Position numbers and translations under genes: made by a program. Shown piece after piece: positions 1-7,046 of a stretch of DNA of 15,246 bases. Numbering within the stretch: the first letter of the stretch is position 1; every line of letters begins with the position of its first letter. The stretch is from DATLMR01 sp035537555 (GTDB taxonomy: Bacteria > Acidobacteriota > Blastocatellia > UBA7656), in the NCBI GenBank assembly GCA_035537555.1, contig DATLMR010000024.1:1-15246 (forward strand). The letters run 5' to 3'. Below the pieces are notes generated by a model. That model made no database searches, was not told where the DNA came from, and saw only the letters and a program-made list of their open reading frames with translations.

Positions 1-273
1 CATCCGCGTGAATTCGAGCAGGCCGGCGATGTCCCGCTCGAACAGCTCTCCGATTATGTCGTTCACGTCGCCGCCCGAGCAGAAGCCGCGCCCTTGCCCG
101 GTCAGCACGACCACTCGCACGTCGGGGCGGTCTTGAAGCTCGGCGAAAGTGTCGGTCAGCTCGCGGTAGATCTCGAAAGTCAGGGAGTTGAGCTTATCGG
201 GCCGGTTGAACGTTATGAAAGCTATTGGCCCGCGCTCTTCATAAAGGAAGCTTTTCGGATTGATCTCTCTCAT
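1..273 (-). CDS. Enoyl-CoA hydratase/isomerase family protein (N-terminal 91 residues, cut by window edge)
   Basis: This is the N-terminal part of a crotonase-fold protein, a family that hydrates, isomerises or cleaves acyl-CoA thioesters in the cytoplasm. Seen: residues 16-30 carry the usual first strand with FNRPDKLNS. Residues 55-70 give VVVLTGQGRGFCSGGDV, the oxyanion-hole/CoA-binding loop of the family. The catalytic acidic residues lie beyond the window, so the exact reaction cannot be read. The ATG at 273 begins only 10 bases after the ridA-like stop, with no strong Shine-Dalgarno, so translation probably depends on the upstream gene in a lipoprotein-ridA-hydratase operon. From memory, hydratases ending this section in LLEFTRM and paired with RidA proteins occur in aminobenzoyl-CoA or salicylyl-CoA type aromatic catabolism clusters. 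That substrate is a weak inference. Family assignment is firm, specific function is not. Confidence 0.88.
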   Translation of the reverse strand, partial: MREINPKSFLYEERGPIAFITFNRPDKLNSLTFEIYRELTDTFAELQDRPDVRVVVLTGQGRGFCSGGDVNDIIGELFERDIAGLLEFTRM

Positions 274-283
274 TTTATGGAGT

Positions 284-679
284 TCAGATGACGGCGATCC
301 CTTCGATTTCGACCTTCGCAAGGTCTTCCACGAGGCCCCCGACTTCGACGAGGCTCATCGCGGGAAAGTGCTTGCCCATGATCTGCCTGTATGCGGAGCC
401 GACATCTTTAATGCCGGCGAGGTACTCTCTCTTATCGGTTACGAAGATGAGCAGGCGGACGATGTTCGAGGGCTCGCCTCCGGCTTCGCGCACGACGGCC
501 ACGACGTTCTCCAGGGCGAGGGCGAACTGTCCGGCGAAGGTGTCGCTGACGATCCGGCGCTCCCGGTCCCATCCGATCTGGCCCGCGATGAAGAGGAGCG
601 AGCCGCCCTCGGCCTTGATGCCGTTGCTGTAGCCGACCGGATCCGCGAGCGCCGCAGGATTAATGATGGTGGTTTTCAT
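284..679 (-). CDS. RidA/YjgF/UK114 family protein, non-canonical active site
   Basis: A 131-residue protein of normal length for the trimeric RidA family, whose archetype hydrolyses reactive enamine/imine intermediates to ketones. Seen: IAGQIGWDRE at 31-40, the LENVVAVVREAGG helix at 56-68, and the C-terminal KVEIEGIAVI strand at 122-131. In archetypal RidA the segment FPARSxVEV contains an arginine that binds the substrate carboxylate. Here it reads FPAMSLVEV, so residue 108 is Met. Known for the family: subgroups lacking this arginine do not show the standard 2-aminoacrylate deaminase activity, so this is probably a specialised paralogue rather than housekeeping RidA. The ATG at 679 has GGGAG four bases upstream. 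The gene sits 18 bases after the lipoprotein gene and 10 before the enoyl-CoA hydratase gene, consistent with one operon and possibly an acyl-CoA catabolic role. Confidence 0.9.
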   Translation of the reverse strand: MKTTIINPAALADPVGYSNGIKAEGGSLLFIAGQIGWDRERRIVSDTFAGQFALALENVVAVVREAGGEPSNIVRLLIFVTDKREYLAGIKDVGSAYRQIMGKHFPAMSLVEVGGLVEDLAKVEIEGIAVI

Positions 680-697
680 AGCTCTCCCGCTCCCGGA

Positions 698-1495
698 TCA
701 TTCCGCCGGAGCAACCCCGCTGTACTCGGACAGGGCCCAGCCCGTGCCTTCCGAGCTCGCCCGCTTGACGAGACCGACGCCGCGAGCGTAGTGCTCGGTG
801 ATGACAAGGTCTCCGACTTTCCTCTCGATCTTGAGCGCCTTGAAGGTTCCGGCAGGGACGGTGACGCTCTCTTCGCCCTTTACCGTGAAGACGAGCGTGA
901 TCGGCTCGGGCAGTTTCGCGGGGGGCTCGCCCGGGTTGGTCAGGGTCGTATTGAACTTGTATGACCAGGTGGTCCCCGAGCGCTTGAGAGCCGCGGGCTC
1001 GACCATGAAGGTGCCTTCCTGATTGAAGATCATATCGACCCTGGTCTGCCTGTCCTGAACGCGGTTATCGGTGTTCTCGGCGATGATCTTGACCCGGCCT
1101 TCCTCGCAGACGTATTTGCGGACGGTCTTTTCAGCCTTCTGCATGCCCCCGCTCTTATCGACGATCTGGGTGGTCTCTCTATAGACCTTTCGGCCGCCTT
1201 CCTCGATCAGGTCGACGACGACCGTCGCATCGGCGATGAGGCCGCTCGAAAAGTTTATCGTGTGTTTCACCTGCGAGCCGGGAACGAGGGGCAAGTAAGG
1301 ATTGCAGGCCTGGAAATTCGGATCGATCGGGCTTTCGGGTTTTATGGGTGTGGGAGCCTCAAGAGAGGCGACCTTATTCGTATTAGTGTTACTATTGGCG
1401 TTCGAGTTCGTATTCGCGTTTTTGTTCCCCGAGTCAGGATTGCAGGCATTCAGGGAGATAGCGCCCAGGACCGCTACCAGTAATAAAATTCGCAT
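698..1495 (-). CDS. Predicted secreted lipoprotein of unknown function
   Basis: A 265-residue lipoprotein that I do not recognise by function. Seen: a short signal peptide (MRILLLVAVLGAISL) followed by lipobox LNAC, with the modified Cys at residue 18. Next come a low-complexity Asn/Thr/Ser linker (about residues 24-41) and a Pro-rich stretch. The folded region (about 60-265) is probably beta-rich and contains TVPAGTFKALKIERKVGD, a phrase typical of periplasmic or outer-membrane-associated beta-sandwich lipoproteins, plus two further Cys (about 64 and 129). I chose ATG 1495. A TTG directly upstream at 1498 gives one more residue and better spacing to the AAGGA motif, so either is possible. 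The Asn-rich tether is a style I associate with Acidobacteriota lipoproteins. It heads the lipoprotein-ridA-hydratase operon. A direct role in acyl-CoA metabolism is not evident. Confidence 0.82.
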   Translation of the reverse strand: MRILLLVAVLGAISLNACNPDSGNKNANTNSNANSNTNTNKVASLEAPTPIKPESPIDPNFQACNPYLPLVPGSQVKHTINFSSGLIADATVVVDLIEEGGRKVYRETTQIVDKSGGMQKAEKTVRKYVCEEGRVKIIAENTDNRVQDRQTRVDMIFNQEGTFMVEPAALKRSGTTWSYKFNTTLTNPGEPPAKLPEPITLVFTVKGEESVTVPAGTFKALKIERKVGDLVITEHYARGVGLVKRASSEGTGWALSEYSGVAPAE

Positions 1496-1554
1496 CAAAT
1501 AATGGTTCCTTTCGCGTCGTGACTGTTACCCGTTTGACGACCGGGCCACAGAAG

Positions 1555-1583
1555 TTATTAACACCTATTTTCCGTCTTCGCAA
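1555..1583 (-). promoter_or_regulatory. Predicted sigma-70-like promoter for the lipoprotein-ridA-hydratase operon
   Basis: Read on the minus strand: -35 TTGCGA (1583-1578), a 17-base spacer, then -10 TAATAA (1560-1555) preceded by an extended TGT. Transcription would start near 1548, giving a leader of about 50 bases before the ATG at 1495 with AAGGA ahead of it. The match is by eye only. Confidence 0.45.
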
Positions 1584-1600
1584 GCAGGAGCGCCCCTGGC

Positions 1601-1629
1601 TTTTCATCGCGGAAGCCCCGTGCTATAAA
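1601..1629 (+). promoter_or_regulatory. Predicted extended -10 promoter for the EamA transporter-nfi operon
   Basis: -35-like TTTTCA (1601-1606), 17-base spacer, TGC then TATAAA (1624-1629). The predicted start near 1636 leaves a leader of about 67 bases containing a GC-rich dyad GGCCGG/CCGGCC (1639-1652). A second candidate with TTGACG (1534-1539) and TATTAA (1556-1561) lies further upstream and overlaps the opposing lipoprotein promoter. Confidence 0.4.
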
Positions 1630-1702
1630 GCCTTGTGCGGCCGGCCCCGGCCCCCGCCGCCTTTCCGGATCGGGCTCCTGTAGCCAATTTCGGGTACCTT
1701 CG

Positions 1703-2662
1703 ATGATCGACCAGGCAGAAGAGGCCCAGCCGCAAGAGAGCGGCTTGAAAGTCGCGACGGCAATGGGATTCGCCGTGCTCGCGCTGGCTTTTTCATCCGT
1801 CTTCATCACGAAGCTCGAACGCGCGCACGTCCCTCCGCTCGCCATCGCCTTTTACCGCATGGCGATCGCCACGGGGCTGCTGCTTCCCGTGGCCCTGTCT
1901 CTCAAGAAGCGGGAGATCAGCCTGCTCTCGCGAAAAGACCTCGCGCTCCTCCTGCTCGGAGGCCTCTGCCTCGCCGTTCACTTCGGAGCCTGGATCACCT
2001 CGCTCAAGTACATCCCCATCGCCACTTCGGTCGTTCTCGTAAACAGCCACCCTCTATTCGTCGTTCTCGCTTCTTACCTCTTCCTCGGCGAGCGGCCTTC
2101 GCGCATACACCTAGCAGGCACGATGACGGGGCTCGTCGGCATGCTGATAATCGGGCGCGAAGGGCTGACGAGCGTCAGGCTGGCGCTCGTCGGAGACGCG
2201 CTCGCCATCCTCGGCGCGCTCGCCGTGGTCGGGTACTTCATAATCGGGCGCAAGGTCCGCGCCCGCGTAAGCCTTCTCGGCTATGCCACTCCTCTGTACG
2301 CCGCGTGCTCCCTGTTCCTGCTGGCCTGGGCCGTCGCGGCCGGGGCCCGCCTCCGCTCTTACGGGGCGACCGAGTGGCTATACTTCGCGGCGCTCGCGGT
2401 GGTACCGACAATCCTCGGCCACACCGTATTCAACTGGGCGATAAGGCACGTGCGCCCCTCGACCATCTCTCTCGCCTTTCTTGGAGAGCCGGTCGCCGCT
2501 TCGATACTGGCCTTCTTCTTTTTCGACCAGCGGCCTCCACTCTCTACGTTCGTCGGCGGCGCGTTCGTGCTCGCGGGAGTCTACCTGACCACGGCCTTCC
2601 GCGCCCCGGCCCCGCGCCCTGGCGGTGCTGTGATAACTCAGGTCGATCAAGAACGGGGGTAA
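1703..2662 (+). CDS. EamA-domain (DMT superfamily) transporter, 10 TM
   Basis: A 319-residue inner-membrane protein of the drug/metabolite transporter superfamily, typically exporters of amino acids, metabolites or drugs. Seen: about ten hydrophobic segments arranged as two EamA repeats (roughly residues 16-150 and 160-298). Each repeat ends in the family signature: IPIATSVVLVNSHPLFVVLA and YLFLGERPS at 104-133, then RPSTISLAFLGEPVAASILA with FFFFDQRPP at 251-279. A charged N-terminal tail of about 15 residues and a Pro-rich C-terminal tail lie outside the membrane. The ATG at 1703 has no clear Shine-Dalgarno. The stop codon overlaps the nfi start (TAATG), so the pair is likely translationally coupled, although a shared function with DNA repair is not obvious. 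Substrate cannot be inferred. Confidence 0.93.
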   Translation: MIDQAEEAQPQESGLKVATAMGFAVLALAFSSVFITKLERAHVPPLAIAFYRMAIATGLLLPVALSLKKREISLLSRKDLALLLLGGLCLAVHFGAWITSLKYIPIATSVVLVNSHPLFVVLASYLFLGERPSRIHLAGTMTGLVGMLIIGREGLTSVRLALVGDALAILGALAVVGYFIIGRKVRARVSLLGYATPLYAACSLFLLAWAVAAGARLRSYGATEWLYFAALAVVPTILGHTVFNWAIRHVRPSTISLAFLGEPVAASILAFFFFDQRPPLSTFVGGAFVLAGVYLTTAFRAPAPRPGGAVITQVDQERG

Positions 2663-3360
2663 TGATGGAGTACGACAGGATTCATTCGTGGGGTCTGAAG
2701 CCTTCCGAAGCGATCGAGCTTCAAAAAGATCTTCGCGGACGGGTGAAGATTCAGCCGCTCGACAGGCCCGTGAGCCTCGTCGCCGGCTGCGACATCTCGT
2801 TCAACAGGTTTTCCGAGGTGATCTACGCGGGAATTCTCGTCCTCAGGCTCTCAGACTTTGAGGTCGTGGACAGGGCGACCGTCGTAACCGAAACGAGCTT
2901 CCCTTACGTTCCGGGCCTGCTCTCTTTTCGCGAAACGCCCGCGCTGCTCCAGGCATGGGAAAAACTGAGCACGGCTCCTGACGTGGTGATGCTCGACGGG
3001 CAGGGATTGGCGCACCCGCGCCGCTTCGGCATCGCGTGCCACTTCGGCCTGCTCACGAACACGCCCGCGCTCGGCTGCGCGAAGACGGTCCTCGTGGGCA
3101 AGTACACGGAGCCTGACGGGCGAGCGGGGAGCCACTCGGACATGGTTCATAGAGGCGAGACCGTGGGGGCGGCGGTGAGGACGAAGGACCGCGTCTCTCC
3201 GGTCTTCATCTCGCCCGGTCACCTGATAGATTTGCCGGGAGCGATAGAGGTGGCTTTAAGGTGCGTCAGAGGCTTCCCGGAAAAATCGAAGTACCGAATC
3301 CCCGAGCCCACGCGCCTCGCCCACCTGATGGTAAACGAGCTCCGGCGCGGCGACGGCTGA
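2662..3360 (+). CDS. nfi: Endonuclease V (deoxyinosine 3'-endonuclease)
   Basis: A 232-residue protein matching endonuclease V, which nicks DNA one phosphodiester 3' of deoxyinosine and other deaminated bases to start repair. Seen: AGCDISF at 41-47 (metal-binding Asp44), PYVPGLLSFRE at 81-91 (the PYxP strand-separating wedge and catalytic Glu91), DGQGLAHPRRFGIACHFG at 112-129 (Asp112 and the base-recognition loop), a conserved Lys141, GH at 186-187, and the C-terminal RIPEPTRLAH signature at 212-221. All expected active-site residues are present, and the length is that of a complete bacterial enzyme. The start ATG at 2662 shares its A with the TAA of the transporter gene and has GGGGG just upstream. 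A second ATG at 2665 would remove one residue. Upstream in-frame sequence overlaps the transporter gene and was rejected. Confidence 0.95.
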   Translation: MMEYDRIHSWGLKPSEAIELQKDLRGRVKIQPLDRPVSLVAGCDISFNRFSEVIYAGILVLRLSDFEVVDRATVVTETSFPYVPGLLSFRETPALLQAWEKLSTAPDVVMLDGQGLAHPRRFGIACHFGLLTNTPALGCAKTVLVGKYTEPDGRAGSHSDMVHRGETVGAAVRTKDRVSPVFISPGHLIDLPGAIEVALRCVRGFPEKSKYRIPEPTRLAHLMVNELRRGDG

Positions 3361-3370
3361 CGAGCCGCGC
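3345..3370. terminator. Possible stem-loop between convergent nfi and serA
   Basis: A 7-bp perfect inverted repeat, GCGCGGC (3345-3351) and GCCGCGC (3364-3370) with a 12-base loop, straddles the nfi stop in the 40-base gap before the serA stop. There is no T-run on either side, so intrinsic termination is doubtful. Such a GC stem may arise by chance at this base composition. Confidence 0.2.
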
Positions 3371-3400
3371 GGGCCGGACGCGCTCACGGTCGCCCCGGCC

Positions 3401-4981
3401 TTACACTTTTACCTGCTGGACCGAGATGACATCGGCAAGGGACGAGAGGCCGCGCAGGGCCTCTTCCGAAAGAGGCTGATCGATCTGAATCAGGGCGAGC
3501 GCCCGCTCTCCGATCTTCTTGCGCCCGAGATACAGTCTGCCGATGTTGACCCCCTGCTCTCCTATGAATGACGCGAAGCGGCCGAGCACGCCCGGCGCGT
3601 CGCGATTGAAGAGGTAGAGCATGTGGCCCGAGGGAATGGCTTCGAGGTTGAAGCCGTTGATCCGCACTATTCGCGCGTCGCGGCGGCTGAACAGCGCGCC
3701 CGCCACTTCGCTCTCGCTTCCCGCGGTCTTGCATTGCACGCGAATCATGCTCGCGAAATCGCGCGCGCGCCGGTGCAGCGACTCGGTTATCCTGATGCCC
3801 CGCTCTTCGGCGACTATGGTGGCGTTGACGATGTTTACTCGCTCGATGACCGGGCCCAGAAGGCCCGCGATTACCGCCTGAGTTATCGGCTTCACGTCGT
3901 GCGCGGCCACCTCGCCCGAGTATTCTATGTTCACTTCCAGAAGGTCGTGTCCGAAGACCTGCCCTTGAAAGAGGCCGAGTTTCTCCCCGAGCCCGATGTA
4001 AGGCCCGATGGCCGCGAGCAGCTCCGCGCTGATCGCAGGAACATTGACCGCTCCCGTCACGGTCTCGTTTTTCAGGTAGTTCAGTACCTGCTCGGCGATC
4101 ATGGTCGCGACCCCGAGCTGGGCCTCCTGCGTGGAAGCGCCGAGGTGGGGAGTCGTGATGACGTTATCGAGCGAGAGCAACGGGTTGTCCGCCTGCACGG
4201 GCTCTTTCTCGAATACGTCGAGGGCCGCTCCGGCTACCCTGCCGCTTTTGACCGCGTCGGCGAGCGCCTGTTCGTCGATCAACCCCCCGCGAGCGCAGTT
4301 GATTATGCGCACGCCCCTCTTCATTCGCTCTATGGCCTCCGCGTTCACAAGCCCCCGGGTGCCTTCCGTGAGCGGGGTATGGAGGGTGATGAAATCCGAG
4401 CGCGAAAAGAGATCGTCGAGTTTGACCATCTCGATACCCTGCTCTCTCGCGGCTTCGGGGGTGAAATAAGGATCGAAGGCGATCACGTCCATCCCGAAAG
4501 CGCGCGCGCGGCTGGCCACGGTAGAGCCGATGCGCCCGAGGCCGACGACTCCGAGGGTCTTCCCTCGCAGCTCGACGCCGAGAAAGCGGTTCTTCTCCCA
4601 TCGGCCGCCCCTGGTCGAGGCGACGGCCTGCGGGATCTGCCGCGCGAGCGCCATCAACATCGCGAAGGTGTGCTCGGCGGTGGTGACGGTATTTCCGGCG
4701 GCGGCGTTCATAACCACGATGCCGCGCCGCGTGGCCGAAGGCACGTCTATGTTGTCCACACCGGTACCGGCCCGGCCTATCACGCGCAGCTTTTGCGCGC
4801 GGGCGATCAGGTCCGCGGAGACCTGAGTCTTGCTTCGAACTATGAGGGCGTCGTAGTCCCCGATGATTTCGAGGATCTCTTGAGGAGTGATCGACGGGCG
4901 CTCGTCCACCGCGATGCCCGGCGCGTTGTTCAGTATCTCTACGCCGGATCTTTCAAGGCCGTCACAAACCAGAATTCGCAT
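3401..4981 (-). CDS. serA: D-3-phosphoglycerate dehydrogenase, long (ACT-containing) form
   Basis: A 526-residue enzyme catalysing the first step of serine biosynthesis, 3-phosphoglycerate + NAD+ to 3-phosphohydroxypyruvate. Seen: an N-terminal substrate domain with GRAGTGVDNID at 69-79, and a nucleotide-binding domain with GLGRIG at 147-152 and Asp170 ending the second strand. The catalytic triad is Arg231 (NCARGGLIDE), Glu260 (DVFEKEP) and His279 (PHLGAST). The region 318-450 corresponds to the allosteric-substrate-binding domain. An ACT regulatory domain occupies about 453-526 (HMLYLFNRDAPGVLGRFASF). The length and order match the Mycobacterium/Bacillus-type long SerA, usually serine-inhibited through ACT. 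ATG 4981 is preceded by AAGGA at seven bases. The gene stands alone, convergent with nfi and divergent from the HxlR regulator, which makes that regulator a possible but unproven controller. Confidence 0.96.
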   Translation of the reverse strand: MRILVCDGLERSGVEILNNAPGIAVDERPSITPQEILEIIGDYDALIVRSKTQVSADLIARAQKLRVIGRAGTGVDNIDVPSATRRGIVVMNAAAGNTVTTAEHTFAMLMALARQIPQAVASTRGGRWEKNRFLGVELRGKTLGVVGLGRIGSTVASRARAFGMDVIAFDPYFTPEAAREQGIEMVKLDDLFSRSDFITLHTPLTEGTRGLVNAEAIERMKRGVRIINCARGGLIDEQALADAVKSGRVAGAALDVFEKEPVQADNPLLSLDNVITTPHLGASTQEAQLGVATMIAEQVLNYLKNETVTGAVNVPAISAELLAAIGPYIGLGEKLGLFQGQVFGHDLLEVNIEYSGEVAAHDVKPITQAVIAGLLGPVIERVNIVNATIVAEERGIRITESLHRRARDFASMIRVQCKTAGSESEVAGALFSRRDARIVRINGFNLEAIPSGHMLYLFNRDAPGVLGRFASFIGEQGVNIGRLYLGRKKIGERALALIQIDQPLSEEALRGLSSLADVISVQQVKV

Positions 4982-5134
4982 ACTAAAATCCTTAAATCTC
5001 CCGTCTCAACTCGGCGCGGAAGCCCGATTGGAGCGGTCATTGTACCCGACGCCCGCCTTCGCCGCCACTCTCCGGTTCGTTCACGGCCTCCCTGCCGAAG
5101 AGAAGTCGCCCGATGAAAGAGGAATTGCAGGCTG

Positions 5135-5158
5135 TGGTATAGTATGCGCCACAGGAGG
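5135..5158 (+). promoter_or_regulatory. Extended -10 promoter and strong RBS of the HxlR gene
   Basis: TGGTATAGT (5135-5143) is an extended -10 element with no good -35. It is followed by AGGAGG (5153-5158), five bases before ATG 5164, which firmly fixes that start. The sequence GTGG(11 bases)CCAC around the -10 (5134-5152) forms a loose dyad that could be an autoregulatory operator. The GTGGTATAG core recurs at the kinase-operon promoter near 12335. Confidence 0.5.
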
Positions 5159-5163
5159 CGTCT

Positions 5164-5655
5164 ATGCGATCAAGCTCGTCGTGCCGTCTGAACCCGATCC
5201 TCGCAGCGATCGGCGATCACTGGACTCTCGGAATAATCCACGAACTGAGCGCGGGGCCTCGAAGGACTCTGGACCTGTTCGGAGCCTTCACGGGACTGAG
5301 CACGAAGACCCTGACCTCCAGGTTGAAGATGATGAGAAGGAGCGGGCTGGTCGAGCGCAAGTCGTTTCCCGAGACGCCGCCCCGGGTGGAATACTCTCTG
5401 ACGGACAAAGGGCGCGAAGTCCTGCCGGTGCTGAAAGCCCTTGGCGAAGTGGCTCATAAATGGAACGGGGAACCCGCGGACGCCGGCCTCGCTCCCTGCC
5501 AGGCTTGCCGTATTGAATACCCGGCCGGCGGCGAGGCGACGAGCGGCCAAAGCCCCGCTCGTCCGGAACACGAGCCTCCCCCGCCTGAAGATCCATCGAC
5601 GGCTTCGACGAGCGGGCCGCGCCCCCGCAAGCGCTCGGATGTGACGCTGCTTTGA
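5164..5655 (+). CDS. HxlR/MarR-like winged-helix transcriptional regulator with Pro-rich tail
   Basis: A 163-residue cytoplasmic DNA-binding protein of the HxlR family (relatives include HxlR, YodB, HypR). Seen: Cys7 at the conserved N-terminal family position, IGDHWTLGIIHEL at 16-28, GPRRTLDLF at 31-39, the recognition region LSTKTLTSRLKMMRRSGLVERK at 45-66, and the wing PPRVEYSLTDKGREVLPVL at 72-90. The family domain ends near residue 101. The remaining 60 residues are unusual: a CxxC pair (Cys112, Cys115), then a low-complexity Pro/Ser/Arg tail with PPPPEDPSTAS. Known: in YodB and HypR the N-terminal Cys senses electrophiles or oxidants, so redox sensing here is an inference. AGGAGG sits five bases upstream of the start. 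The gene is divergent from serA across 182 bases and convergent with the HD-GYP gene. Confidence 0.9.
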   Translation: MRSSSSCRLNPILAAIGDHWTLGIIHELSAGPRRTLDLFGAFTGLSTKTLTSRLKMMRRSGLVERKSFPETPPRVEYSLTDKGREVLPVLKALGEVAHKWNGEPADAGLAPCQACRIEYPAGGEATSGQSPARPEHEPPPPEDPSTASTSGPRPRKRSDVTLL

Positions 5656-5717
5656 TAGTCGCGAGTCAAGGCCGGAACGAGAGAAAGCAGGGCGCGCCGT
5701 CAGCCGCTAACGTGTCA

Positions 5718-5730
5718 GCCCCTTCGGGGC
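5718..5730. terminator. Short GC hairpin in the convergent HxlR / HD-GYP gap
   Basis: GCCCC-TTC-GGGGC (5718-5730) can form a 5-bp stem in the 82-base gap between the HxlR stop and the HD-GYP stop. It works in either orientation, but no T-tract follows on either strand, so it is only a candidate bidirectional terminator. Confidence 0.3.
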
Positions 5731-5737
5731 GGTATGC

Positions 5738-6991
5738 TCACAGGTCACGCTCATCACGCATTGGGCCGGGCTCTTCGATCATCGAGGCGAGCGTCGAAGA
5801 TATGGCTTCGCGGTCGAACTTGAGGCCGATCACGGGGATGAAGACGCGATCTCTGGAGGTCCCGTTTATCTCTTTGAGCAGGAGGCGGCAGAAGGCCGCC
5901 ACCACGTCGGAGGCAAACTGCTTGCCCGTGTTCCGCTGCATATCGCTCAACGCCCGGTCCAGAGGGAGGCGCGAGCGGTACGGCCGGTCCGTCATCATCG
6001 CGTCGAACGAATCGGCGAGAGTGACGATCTTCGAGCCGAGCGGTATCTCGTCTCCCCGAAGCCCCTGCGGATAACCCGTGCCGTCCACCTTCTCGTGATG
6101 GCATTTAGTCATATAGGCGATCTCTTTCCAGGGATGGTTGATGTTCGACAGGATCTCGTAGCCGGTGGTGACGTGCCTGTTCAGCTCCTGAAATTCGCGG
6201 TCGGTGAGCGGGCGGGGATTGTTGATGATCGAGCGGTCCACGACTATCTTGCCGATGTCGTGCAGGTACCCGGCGACTTCGATGTATTCGAGGTCGGTGC
6301 CGGTGATGCCCATCTCCCGGGCGATGGCTTCGGAATAGCGGGCCACCCTGTCGGAGTGCCCTTTCGTATACGCGTCCTTCAGATCGATCGCCGCGCCGAA
6401 AGCCTTGATCGTATCCTGGTACATCCGGCGCATGTCCTGATAGAGCTTGCGGTTCTCCTCGGCCTTACGCCTGAGCGACACGAGGAGCCGGTGATTGTAA
6501 AAGGCCATGCCGATGTGGCGCGAGATCGTGTTGATCAGCTCCGTGTCGTCTTCGCTGAAAGGTTCCTTCGTGAATTTTTCCGAGAGAAATATGACCCCTT
6601 CGAGCTCGCCGTGAACGACCATGGGCACGAACGTATGCGCGCGCAGCCGCTTCAAGATGTCTCCGTTGCGCCGCACGAAATGCGAAAGCCCGTTCTGCTC
6701 GGCGGCCACTTCGAGAGGGCGGCCACGCAGGGCGAGCCGCTTCACTTCGTCGCGCCCGAGCTGTATGTGCCCTCCGATGGCGCCGGGCAGCCCTTTGGCC
6801 GCCATTATCTTCAGCATTCGCGGGCGGGCGCTGAACTGCGCGATCGCGCCCTTCGGTATTGCGAGGGTGCCGAGCAGAGTGTGGAGCGAAGCGCGCATCA
6901 CTTCTTCAAAATTGTGCGTAGAGCTGATCTCGGCCCCGAGATCGGTCAAAGCACTCAAGTTGTGCAGCATCTTCCTCAACGCGAGTTTCAT
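5738..6991 (-). CDS. GAF-HD-GYP cyclic di-GMP phosphodiesterase
   Basis: A 417-residue predicted enzyme that hydrolyses cyclic di-GMP. Seen: an N-terminal GAF-like sensor (about 14-165; MVVHGELEGVIFLSEKF at 124-140), a linking helix rich in Arg/Glu/Lys (about 168-195), then a complete HD-GYP domain (about 197-370). Active-site residues visible are His212 (GHSDRVARYS), His244-Asp245 (LHDIGK), His273, His298-His299-Glu300, GTGYP 304-308 and Asp327 (LADSFDAM), followed by DRPYR 335-339. All metal-binding positions appear intact, so activity is expected. No membrane segment, so cytoplasmic. ATG 6991 has AAGGAG at a seven-base spacing. It is the last gene of a four-gene set, 55 bases after the STAS gene, which pairs it with the GGDEF cyclase at the front. 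The ligand of the GAF domain is unknown. A C-terminal extension of about 45 residues has no recognised motif. Confidence 0.94.
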   Translation of the reverse strand: MKLALRKMLHNLSALTDLGAEISSTHNFEEVMRASLHTLLGTLAIPKGAIAQFSARPRMLKIMAAKGLPGAIGGHIQLGRDEVKRLALRGRPLEVAAEQNGLSHFVRRNGDILKRLRAHTFVPMVVHGELEGVIFLSEKFTKEPFSEDDTELINTISRHIGMAFYNHRLLVSLRRKAEENRKLYQDMRRMYQDTIKAFGAAIDLKDAYTKGHSDRVARYSEAIAREMGITGTDLEYIEVAGYLHDIGKIVVDRSIINNPRPLTDREFQELNRHVTTGYEILSNINHPWKEIAYMTKCHHEKVDGTGYPQGLRGDEIPLGSKIVTLADSFDAMMTDRPYRSRLPLDRALSDMQRNTGKQFASDVVAAFCRLLLKEINGTSRDRVFIPVIGLKFDREAISSTLASMIEEPGPMRDERDL

Positions 6992-7046
6992 CCCTGTTCT
7001 CCTTATCGGGGTAAGAGTGATCCTTTTTATTTTATGCGGGCCGCCT

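Noticed and set aside
2305..2661. N-terminal extension of endonuclease V by 119 codons
   Set aside because: It lies within the transporter gene in another frame. The family domain starts right after ATG 2662, which has its own ribosome-binding signal.
3623..5116. 497-codon frame antisense to serA
   Set aside because: It is fully opposite a clearly conserved enzyme. Long antisense frames are common at this GC content, and the translation is Arg/His/Gly-rich without motifs.
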